From contig SLCC01000035.1 in the NCBI GenBank assembly GCA_007126035.1, positions 1 through 49,053 of the forward strand: a stretch of DNA of 49,053 nt. Direction: 5' to 3'. Below are positions 43,401-49,053 of the stretch, piece after piece; positions within the stretch are counted from its first letter, which is position 1; each line of letters starts with the position of its first letter. This stretch comes from Gemmatimonadota bacterium. GTDB taxonomy: Bacteria > Gemmatimonadota > Gemmatimonadetes > Longimicrobiales > RSA9. The notes beneath the pieces were generated by a model. The model did no database searches. It saw nothing but the letters and a program-made list of their open reading frames with translations, and was not told the DNA's origin. The position numbers and the translations under genes were made by a program.

Positions 43401-43805
43401 GAACGGCGAAACCACCGTGTCGTCCGCCGGGCCCGCCGCGGGCAGCCGCGCCAGGAGCCGGCGCGCCGCGTCGTCGGCGAGCAGGGTCATCGAACCCGGG
43501 GCCGTTCCCGGCCCGGGCCGTTGCCCCATCGGCTCCGCTCCTGGCTCCGCTCCCGGCTCCGCTCCCGGTTCCGTCCGCGCCAGGTCCTGCTCCAACCGGA
43601 AGATCAGGCCCCGCTCCACGGCGCCGGGCGGAGGAGCCACGGGCCGTGGCGGCGCCGGCAACGCGGGTACCAGGACCACCTCCTGGTCGCCGCCTCCGCC
43701 CGCTGCCTGCGCGGGGCGGGCCGGCAGGCAGGAGAGAGACGACGCGGTCATGGCCAGCACCGCCACGCCGAGCAGAAGCCGGCGGTTCCGCTCCACAGAG
43801 ATCAT
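37470..43805 (-). CDS. Giant alpha-2-macroglobulin-family protein lacking the thioester
   Basis: This exported protein of 2111 residues has bacterial alpha-2-macroglobulin architecture: a signal sequence ending SLSCLPARPAQA (lipoprotein or Sec type), Ig-like MG domains, the MG2 signature TDRGLYRPGEQVQLKGW near residue 750, the A2M region FRPLALFEPALVTGPDGRVT near 1375, an alpha-helical TED-like domain (ARLQRPDGGWSMW near 1635) and a C-terminal domain ending in RAEEMYAPETFGRG. The normal thioester YPYGCxEQ is YPFEGPEPAASR near residue 1594, so the reactive Cys and Gln are gone. It could still trap proteases by bait-region closure, or act as a scaffold. No PbpC partner is adjacent. ATG 43805 begins the signal peptide. 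Confidence 0.88.
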   Translation of the reverse strand: MISVERNRRLLLGVAVLAMTASSLSCLPARPAQAAGGGGDQEVVLVPALPAPPRPVAPPPGAVERGLIFRLEQDLARTEPGAEPGAEPGAEPMGQRPGPGTAPGSMTLLADDAARRLLARLPAAGPADDTVVSPFPPASPPPPRPGATILAPFPPSDSLLPPSPDEPVAGPLEVLRVVPRGETGLAPHLSITFSQPMVPLAALGEIAAGPVPARLRPEPPGRWSWLDTRTLRFEPDPRFPMATSYEVEVPASVRSELGGALSAPFRADFATPAPAATGGYPHQDGFASRWPRGPLPVSRPYRGPGQGSGPAASRDPVIVIAFDQAVEPAAVLPAIRLTADGRERPLRLATPDEVASDSVASALAEMLDDGRWLALRPERRLPGGAGVRVVIGPGAPSAEGSRTTTVTQELRFRTYGPLAVAEHGCAGQSTSSCSPRGAFWVRFNNDLDRAAWSDELVRLEPEVPDLDVALHGDRLHVRGRFAALTTYRLVLEPNIQDVFGQVLGSERRLEFRTASMPPTLALAGSPMVVLDPAGPARVAVHSSGHDALRARVFAVAVEDWADFISELERQRRGPLAGSFKAPGRLVLDTTIAPAGPVEDLSRSWVDLAPALVDGLGHAVVVVRPRARSWTGRGLPSVDVRRAGSGQAVAWVQSTGIGLDAAVDGQAVQAWATSLADGRAIPGVRLALMPACQEAVTDARGLGRLPLRDSGDDLLVARHGNDTALLPADPWGWGRASWRLTDPEPSLRWLVFTDRGLYRPGEQVQLKGWVRESAPGPAGDLGLAAGADRLRFTAHGPRGEELGAGEVRPGSLGGFSTVVDLPGELNSGRGRVRFEVPSATRRQFGHNTFLVHEFRRPEYEVRVLADPGPYVVGATVAVAVEAAYYGGGGLAGAEVDWRVTSRSASYSPPGWDRWRFGRAPFWGFGRGPGQASVQELAGLTDAHGTHGVRVALLETDPPFTASLRLDAQVQDVDRQAGSGGVDVLVHPGSVYAGIRADRNWAQAGDSLVVSMVAVDLDGEPVAGRPLELRLTPRDGGIRPLPGVQAQVAGLARAAGPEQEADRARDAGDEGAQGEDGVSGPICETTSREEPVSCVVVLGEPGSYLLTVDVTDHTGRSSRSELPVWVAGAVSRPVVDRPGGEPLELVADREEYQPGDTARVLVQSPFDAAEGLWTLRRDGVAETGRFRLDGPSHELLIPVSEAHIPATDLHVELVAAGGGAGTDYRAGQVALRVPPHARTLDVTVEPADTTLEPGGSTSVTVEVRDQRGRPRPGAEVALWMVDDAILALGDYSVPDPLAAFYTQRGSGVRDHSLRRLVLLDRDDPELKFDENRVEGLPAPGMMLRGAVAHDDVTIAATTMDAEAAEAVAGRGGVAPPDPPVAVRDDFRPLALFEPALVTGPDGRVTVPVTMPGTLTRYRVVAVAVDGATRFGRGEATVTARRDLMVRLALPRFLNHGDLAELGLMVQNLADKALEVDVAVRADGLRFDQGQGRRVTVPAGDRVELRVPAAAVRNGRARVEAVAVAGDRSDATAAVIPVYEPATAEAFAVYGELQDTDLATLPLSVPGDAVPGFGGLGVTVSSTALNALSDALLYLHRYPFEGPEPAASRLLAVAALRDALTAFAAEALPTPEEIIAAAVRDVAELARLQRPDGGWSMWRGDGPSHPFVSIHAAHALQRAREAGFTVSGATMDRAAEYLRDLDGRIAGDVAVRDRHGLAAYALYVRGRMDDPAAVAAARRRVREVGSAGYTAEAGVAAAGWLLHTLAGDPHARAQADELRRQLVNRVTETAGAATMATSYEDGSHVLLHSDRRSDAVALEALIQADPGSDLVPKLARGLLDHRSRGRWRTTQENSWALLALGRYFQEYERVEPDFVTRLWVGDRFAGTREFRGRSADRWHLDVPLAHLAAMDQADRVLIQRDGTGRLYYRAGLRYAPAGHDLPPLDRGFTVERSYQAVDDPDDVRRDDDGAWRIRAGARVRVRISMIAPSVRRQVALVDPLPAGLEPLNPELRGTGFHHDSPPDNRPVGYRTMPGEVERGPWSPPPWRVGWFDHQNLRDDRAEAFTSLLRAGVHEYTYLARATSHGTFIAPPPRAEEMYAPETFGRGAPDRVIIH

Positions 43806-43921
43806 GTCGCGCGTGTTCGGGTCAGGCGAGGCCGCGCGGGCTGACGCGGCAGCTGCACATCCTGGTATCCGGCCCAGCCCGTCCAGGTTCCCCTGCTCTA
43901 CTCCGCCGGCCTCCTCCATGG

Positions 43922-43927
43922 TATAAT
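43922..43927 (+). promoter_or_regulatory. Consensus -10 element for the M16/beta-lactamase operon
   Basis: A perfect TATAAT lies 64 bases before the M16 ATG. The -35 region 17 bases upstream (TACTCC) is weak, which suggests an activator or an extended element. The same interval also separates the divergent macroglobulin gene. Confidence 0.5.
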
Positions 43928-43990
43928 CCCCATCCCCGTCATCATGACGGCTTCCGTCTGCGCGTGTGACCCGATCCGGAGGATTAGTCG

Positions 43991-45355
43991 ATGTGGCGAT
44001 TCTCGCGAACCGCTTTCTCTGCCGGGCTGATCCTGCTCCTCCTTGCCGGCGCTCTCGAGGCGCAGGAGGCCAGGTTCGCCGGTGAGATACCCCACGAGAC
44101 GTACCTGCTGGACAACGGGCTCCGGGTGATCCTGGCCCCGGACCCCACGGCCACCGCCGTGGCGGTCAACATCTGGTACGACGTGGGCAGCCGCCACGAG
44201 CCGCCCGGCCGCTCCGGCTTCGGCCACCTGTTCGAGCACCTGATGTTCGAGGGCTCGGAGCGCGTGCCCCGGGGCACCTTCGACCAGCTCATCAACGAGG
44301 CCGGCGGCTCGGCCAACGCGTCGATCACCGAGGACCGGACCAACTACTTCGCCACGGTCCCGTCGAGCCAGTTGGCCCGCGTGCTCTGGCTCGAGGCTGA
44401 CCGGATGGAGGCGCTGCTGGTCACGGAAGAGAGCATGCGCCGGGAGATCGAGGTGGTGAAGGAGGAGCGGCGACTGCGGGTGGACAACGCGCCCTACGGC
44501 CCCGCCAGCCTCCAGGCCCGCTTCTACGCGCCGTACGATTCCACCAACTGTTTCGCCTACGCCCACTCCGTGATCGGCTCCATGGAGGACCTGGACGCGG
44601 CGCAACTCGTTGACGTGCAGGCGTTCTTCGATACCTACTACGTCCCGAACAACGCCACCCTCACACTGGTGGGCGCCTTCGACGCCGACGTGGCCCGGGA
44701 CCTGATCCACCAGTACTTCTCCGCCATCGCTTCGGCCCCGGAGCCGGCGGAGCCCCGGTGCGAGGACCCGTTCCGGCACCTGCCGGTGAACCTGGAGCTG
44801 GACGACGCTGCGGCCCGACTCCCCGGCGCCTTCATCTCCTACGGCAGCGTCGCGGTCGGTCACCCCGACAGCTACGCGCTGAACCTGCTGGGCGCCATCC
44901 TGGGAGCGGGGCAGACGTCCCGGCTCCACCGCCGGCTGGTGCGCGAGGAGCGGGCGGCACTGCAGGCCGGCGCCGCCTCCAACACCCGCCGCGGGCCCGG
45001 CCTCTTCGTGGTCAACACCATCGCCAACCAGGGCGTCACGGCGGAGCGGCTGATCGAGCTGGTCGACGAGGAGATCGACCGGATCAGGCGGGAAGGCGTG
45101 AGCCAGGACGAGCTCGAGCGGGCGAAGAACCGTGCCCGGGCCTCGACCATCATCGGCGGGCAGACCGTGATGGGCCGGGCCGAGGCGCTCCAGCGGGCGA
45201 ACCACTTCCTGGGTGACCCCGGCGCCTACCGCGCCGAGATGGAGAGAACCCAGGCCGTCACGGCGGACCAGATCCAGGCCGTGGCCCAGCGCTACCTGAC
45301 AGAGGCCAACCGGGCGGTGGTGATCGCCCGCCCGGCCACGGAGGAGACGCCATGA
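43991..45355 (+). CDS. M16-family zinc peptidase, active type, periplasmic
   Basis: This 454-residue M16 metallopeptidase has a signal peptide (cleavage near LEAQEA). The zinc site H79-L-F-E-H83 (GHLFEHLMFEGSE) is followed by NASITEDRTNYFATVPSS and the second Glu region REIEVVKEERRLRVDN. The C-terminal half contains the R/Y-loop-type segments GAGQTSRLHRRLVREERAAL. GGAGG lies eight bases before the ATG. It overlaps the next gene by four bases (ATGA), giving a coupled active/inactive pair like the one at 28860-31978. Confidence 0.9.
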   Translation: MWRFSRTAFSAGLILLLLAGALEAQEARFAGEIPHETYLLDNGLRVILAPDPTATAVAVNIWYDVGSRHEPPGRSGFGHLFEHLMFEGSERVPRGTFDQLINEAGGSANASITEDRTNYFATVPSSQLARVLWLEADRMEALLVTEESMRREIEVVKEERRLRVDNAPYGPASLQARFYAPYDSTNCFAYAHSVIGSMEDLDAAQLVDVQAFFDTYYVPNNATLTLVGAFDADVARDLIHQYFSAIASAPEPAEPRCEDPFRHLPVNLELDDAAARLPGAFISYGSVAVGHPDSYALNLLGAILGAGQTSRLHRRLVREERAALQAGAASNTRRGPGLFVVNTIANQGVTAERLIELVDEEIDRIRREGVSQDELERAKNRARASTIIGGQTVMGRAEALQRANHFLGDPGAYRAEMERTQAVTADQIQAVAQRYLTEANRAVVIARPATEETP

Positions 45356-48207
45356 TGCACCGCAACCTGAACGCCGTGCTCCCCGCCGCCGCCCTGGCGC
45401 TGGTGGTGGCCTGCGCGCCCACACCGCCGGTGGCGGCGCCCCAGCCCGTGGGCATCCCCGACCAGCTGCCCGGCCCGCTGCCAGAGCAGCCCATCGCGTT
45501 CCCCGAGTTCGCCGAGTTCACCCTGGACAACGGGCTCGAGGTGATCCACGTGCCCCACCACGTCCAGCCCATCGCCAACCTAACGCTCTACCTGCGCGTG
45601 GGCGGCGCCGACGACCCCGCCGAGCGGGCCGGCCAGGCCATGATCGCCGCGGACCTGCTCCGCCAGGGGACCACGACCCGGACAGCCGAGCAGATCTCCG
45701 AGGCCATCGAGGGCGTGGGCGGCTCCCTCTGGACCAACGCGGACGCCGACTTCCTCACCGTCTCCTCCACCGTGCTGGTGGACGACCTGCCCCTGGCCTT
45801 CGACCTGGTGGCGGACGTGACCCGCCGGCCCACCTTCCCCGCCGACGAGGTCGCCCTGGTCGTGCAACGGACGCTTTCCGGCCTGCGGGCGCAGCTCGGC
45901 CAGCCGGCGGAGATCGCCCGGCGCCGGTTCGTCCAGGAGGTCTACGGCGAGGGCCACCCGTACGGTACGAGCCCTACGCCCGCCAGTGTCCAGGCCATCA
46001 CCCGTGAGGCGCTGGTGGAGCTGCACCGCCGGTCGTTCCGTCCCGATGCCGCCGTTCTCGTCGTCGCCGGCGACGTGGACGCCGCCACCGCCAGGGCCAT
46101 GGCAGAGCAGCACTTCGGCGACTGGCAGCCTGGAGCACCCGCCCGGCCGGTACTGCCACGGCCCATGGAGCCGGGGCCCACCCGCATCGCCCTGGTCCAC
46201 CGGCCGGGCTCGGTGCAGGCCACCATCCGCGTCGGGCACCTGGGCATCCGCGCCGACGAGCCCGACTTCTTCCCGCTCCAGGTCATGAACCGCGTGCTGG
46301 GCGGCGGCTTCACCTCCCGCCTCATGCAGCGGCTCCGCGACGAACTGGGCTGGACCTACGGCGCCGGCTCCGCCTTCACCCTGCCCCGGGACGTGGGGGT
46401 CTTCTCCGCCACCACCGAGGTCCGGAACGCCGTCGCCGACAGCGCCGTAGCCGAGATCCTCTCCCAGCTCAGGGACCTGAGGGACCAGCCCATGGACCCG
46501 GACGAGATGGCCTCCGCCGTCAGCTACCTGGTGGGCAGCTTCCCCCTGACCATCGAGACCGCCGGCCAGATCGCCGGCCAGATCGCCAGGGCCCGGCTCA
46601 TCGGGAGGCCCATCGAGCACATCACCGGGTACCGGGACCGGATCGCCCAGGTGACGCCCCAGGACGTGACCACGGCCGCCCGCCGGCACGTGGACCCGGA
46701 CCGTGCCGTGATCGTGGTGGTGGGCGAGGCGCCCGAGCTGCTGCCACGCCTGCAGGCGATCGCACCCGTGACCCTCTACGACGTGAAAGGCGCGCCGCTG
46801 GACGACCTGGCACCCGAGCCCGCGTCGGCCCAGGCGGAGCCGACCGGCCCCCGAATCGACGCCCCTCGGATCGACGCGATCTTCGCCGAATGGGCCAACC
46901 CGGAATCCCCAGGCTGCGGCCTGTCGGTGGTCGAGGCCGGTCGGCCCGTCTACTCCCGGGGCTACGGCAGCGCCAACCTGGACTACCAGGCCCCCATAAC
47001 GTCCCAGACCGTCTTCTACCTGGCCTCCGTCTCCAAGCAGTTCACCGCCGCCGCCGTGGCCCTGGCGGCGCTACAGGGGTACCTCTCCCTGGACGACGAC
47101 ATCCGAAAATGGTTCCCCGAGCTGCCCGACTACGGAGCGACCATCACGGTGAGCGACCTGGTGCACCACACCAGCGGGCTCAGGGACTACCTGACCCTCA
47201 TGTCCCTGGCAGGCATGTCGTACGGCGACAGCTGGCTCGACGATGAGATCGTAGAGCTCATCGCCCGCCAGCAGGGCCTCAACTTCGAGCCCGGCACCGA
47301 GTACCTCTACAGCAACAGCGGCTACTTCCTCATGTCCGAGCTCGTCGGCCGCGCCACAGGACTGTCCCTACGCGAGTACACGACCCGGGAGATGTTCGAG
47401 CCCCTGGGCATGCACGACACCTGGTTCCACGACGACGCCACCCAGATCGTCAGGAACCGGGCCGTGGCATACGGGCGCGACGGCCACGGATTCCGCATCA
47501 CCCACCTCTTCAACTTCGACAAGGTGGGCTCCGGAGGCCTGTACTCCACACTCGATGACCTGGCCCGGTGGGATGCCAACTTCTACGACGGCCGGATCGG
47601 CGGACCGGACTTCCTCCGCACCATGCACACCCGCGGTGTACTCGCCTCAGGCGACACCCTCCGCTACGCCTTCGGACTCAACATAGGCGACTACAGGGAC
47701 CGGCCGACCGTGGAGCATGGTGGCTCCATGATGGGCTTTCGCACCTCCATGCTCCGGTTCCCCGAGGACCGCACCACCGTCATCGTGCTCTGCAACCTCG
47801 GCAACATCAACCCCGGCCAGCTGGCCCAGCAAGTGGCCGACGTGGTGCTGGCCGACCGGTTGGGACCCGCACCCGAGCCAAGAGGCCGGCCCGCCGCCGC
47901 GCCAGCCGCCGACGAGCCTGACACCGCGCCAAAGCCAGGCTCACCACTGGAAGCCTACGCGGGCTCGTACCACAGCCCCGAGCTGGCGGTGTCGTACCAG
48001 ATCCAGGCAGATGAGAACGGCCTCCTCCTGACACGACCACGCACCGACCACGTGGAGCTGGTCTCCCTCGGCGACGACACCTTCCGGGTCCGCCGCGGCG
48101 GATGGAGCATCCGGTTCATACGGGGGGACGACGAGGCCATCACCAGCTTCGTCCTCGACGCCGGTCGGGTGCGGGGCATCCGGTTCGATCGCGCGGTAGA
48201 TGACTGA
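45352..48207 (+). CDS. Fusion lipoprotein: inactive M16 peptidase + serine beta-lactamase-like hydrolase
   Basis: This 951-residue lipoprotein (lipobox VVACAP) has two enzymes in one chain. Residues 45-485 are an M16 domain without HxxEH (region GGADDPAERAGQAMIAADLL) but with the partner-type GGGFTSRLMQRLRDELGWTY. After a Pro/Ala linker, residues 505-830 form a class C beta-lactamase/DD-peptidase fold: nucleophile S559-V-S-K562, Y653-S-N and the H789-G-G third motif. A C-terminal beta domain (YAGSYHSPELAVSYQI) resembles DUF3471-type appendages. The translational overlap with the active M16 upstream implies a complex in which peptidase and Ser-hydrolase activities are brought together at the membrane. 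The beta-lactamase part could be an esterase, D-aminopeptidase or PBP-like enzyme. Confidence 0.9.
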   Translation: MMHRNLNAVLPAAALALVVACAPTPPVAAPQPVGIPDQLPGPLPEQPIAFPEFAEFTLDNGLEVIHVPHHVQPIANLTLYLRVGGADDPAERAGQAMIAADLLRQGTTTRTAEQISEAIEGVGGSLWTNADADFLTVSSTVLVDDLPLAFDLVADVTRRPTFPADEVALVVQRTLSGLRAQLGQPAEIARRRFVQEVYGEGHPYGTSPTPASVQAITREALVELHRRSFRPDAAVLVVAGDVDAATARAMAEQHFGDWQPGAPARPVLPRPMEPGPTRIALVHRPGSVQATIRVGHLGIRADEPDFFPLQVMNRVLGGGFTSRLMQRLRDELGWTYGAGSAFTLPRDVGVFSATTEVRNAVADSAVAEILSQLRDLRDQPMDPDEMASAVSYLVGSFPLTIETAGQIAGQIARARLIGRPIEHITGYRDRIAQVTPQDVTTAARRHVDPDRAVIVVVGEAPELLPRLQAIAPVTLYDVKGAPLDDLAPEPASAQAEPTGPRIDAPRIDAIFAEWANPESPGCGLSVVEAGRPVYSRGYGSANLDYQAPITSQTVFYLASVSKQFTAAAVALAALQGYLSLDDDIRKWFPELPDYGATITVSDLVHHTSGLRDYLTLMSLAGMSYGDSWLDDEIVELIARQQGLNFEPGTEYLYSNSGYFLMSELVGRATGLSLREYTTREMFEPLGMHDTWFHDDATQIVRNRAVAYGRDGHGFRITHLFNFDKVGSGGLYSTLDDLARWDANFYDGRIGGPDFLRTMHTRGVLASGDTLRYAFGLNIGDYRDRPTVEHGGSMMGFRTSMLRFPEDRTTVIVLCNLGNINPGQLAQQVADVVLADRLGPAPEPRGRPAAAPAADEPDTAPKPGSPLEAYAGSYHSPELAVSYQIQADENGLLLTRPRTDHVELVSLGDDTFRVRRGGWSIRFIRGDDEAITSFVLDAGRVRGIRFDRAVDD

Positions 48208-48481
48208 ACCGATTCGAACCACATGGCCGTAGTCCGGAGGATGACCTGAGCGACCTGGCCTCGGGGACAGGCAGCTATGGTCGCTACAGGTCGTTCTCCG
48301 AGCGAAAAGGGCGAAACCCGCTCGAAATCCCGTGACGGACGCGTTACCTGCTCCCCAGCACCCGGACGGCTGTGTTACCGGGAAGTGTTGGTCACCAGAA
48401 ACCGCCTGTCGCTCCGCCGTAGACAGATCCGCCGGGCAAATCATCAACACCCCTCACGGTCACGCCGAGTCTCACCAGCAG
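48208..48481. other. Intergenic stretch
   Basis: There are 274 bases without a supported gene. No strong hairpin-plus-T terminator is visible after the fusion gene. Small open frames lack ribosome-binding sites. Confidence 0.4.
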
Positions 48482-49053
48482 TCAGGGGAAGGTGCAGGCG
48501 ATGAGGAGGTTGTTGGCCTCGGTGTCGCTGGTGCCGGCCCTGTCGCACATGGTCAGGAAGCGGTGCCAGACCAGGTAATTGGGCAGGTAGCGAGTGGCCA
48601 CGCCCCGGAACGGATAGAGCCACCGTCGGAACAGCGAGCCATAAAGTGCCGCGCCGTGGTCCATCGACTCTGCGACCGTCAGCGGTCGATAGCACAGATC
48701 AGCTGCTCGCGCCCACTCCGACACCGCCTGAAGCCCCGGGTTCGACCGCAATGTGATCGTTCCCGACCCGCCAGCAGCCTCCCGGCCCGGCACCGCCCCC
48801 AGCTCCCGGCTGGAGCCCAGAACCGGATTCCGACCTCCCTCCCGACTCGATTCCCGGCTGGCTCTCCGTCCATGCTCGAGGCCCGGCTCGTCGACGGGAT
48901 CTTGATCCGACGCCTCACACACTGCTGGCGGGCGAGGACGAAGGCGAGGACCGAGCCTCTGATCCATCTCCTGCACACCAGGCCGCTGTCGCCCCACATA
49001 CTCCGACCACGGCGTGCCCCAGGGCCGGTCCCGGGCCAGCAGAACCCACGCCC
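48482..49053 (-). pseudogene. Partial transposase-like reading frame (ISXO2/IS1595-like C-terminus)
   Basis: The C-terminal segment SLFRRWLYPFRGVATRYLPN followed by YLVWHRFLTM resembles the end of ISXO2/IS1595-type DDE transposases (typically FxGVxTKYLxNYLxWF). Upstream residues are Arg/Glu/Gly-rich and do not show a clear DDE core, and the frame stays open to the window edge. It is either a decayed transposase or a diverged partial gene continuing outside the window. Confidence 0.45.

Noticed and set aside
48277-48504. 75-codon plus frame after the M16 fusion gene
   Set aside because: Arg/Ser-rich, no ribosome-binding site, no recognisable features.

Overview
The window is about 49 kb of very GC-rich DNA from a diderm (Gram-negative-type) bacterium. 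Secreted, lipoprotein and outer-membrane barrel proteins are abundant, and respiratory genes (type II NADH dehydrogenase, transhydrogenase, heme O synthase) indicate a respiring lifestyle. The mix of DUF885, M28 and M16 secreted peptidases, beta-lactamase-fold hydrolases and methylmalonyl-CoA epimerase would suit Gemmatimonadota or a related soil or sediment phylum. That placement is inference from gene style, not from a marker gene.

Layout. 1-2.5 kb: a heptamer repeat array abuts the promoter of an arsR / ArsP-type permease / CxxC thioredoxin-like operon. 2.6-4.1 kb: a decayed IS110-family element and a tandem repeat. 4.1-8.8 kb (minus): an MFS transporter, a KamA-like radical SAM protein and a DUF885 metallohydrolase. 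9-11.6 kb (plus): a secreted M28 peptidase with an atypical active site and a SpoIIAA-like protein. 11.7-16 kb (minus): an exported protein, an OM barrel, NDH-2 and a PlsC-like acyltransferase; then SodC on plus. 16.7-24.3 kb (minus): the most interesting metabolic block. It holds an HD-like protein, a homoaconitase-type dehydratase, an NAD-type isocitrate dehydrogenase-like enzyme, a CitD-CitE fusion, CitF, a small Cys protein and an NTF2-like protein, with 4-nt overlaps in its core. 24.3-24.7 kb: a second copy of the heptamer repeat family in inverted orientation. 24.7-28.7 kb (minus): ctaB and pntAa-pntAb-pntB. 28.9-32 kb (minus): an active/inactive M16 lipoprotein pair. 32-35 kb: RidA, a BON protein behind a 16-bp repeat array, tRNA-Pro(GGG), a lipoprotein endo/exonuclease/phosphatase-fold enzyme, and methylmalonyl-CoA epimerase. 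35-37.4 kb: a methyltransferase flanked by two copies of a 125-bp repeat containing a long hairpin, plus a decayed second copy of the methyltransferase 3' end. 37.5-43.8 kb (minus): a 2.1k-residue alpha-2-macroglobulin that has lost its thioester motif. 44-48.2 kb (plus): a second M16 pair whose inactive partner is fused to a serine beta-lactamase-like domain. The window ends in a partial transposase-like reading frame.

How the genes fit together. The citrate block could interconvert 2-oxoglutarate (or a homologue) with acetate plus oxaloacetate through isocitrate and citrate. The cofactor genes citC, citX and citG are not in the window, and substrate residues in the dehydrogenase differ from classical isocitrate dehydrogenase, so the real substrate is open. 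NDH-2, transhydrogenase and heme O synthase handle reducing equivalents. The many lipoprotein peptidases and the macroglobulin point to periplasmic or surface protein turnover and defence.
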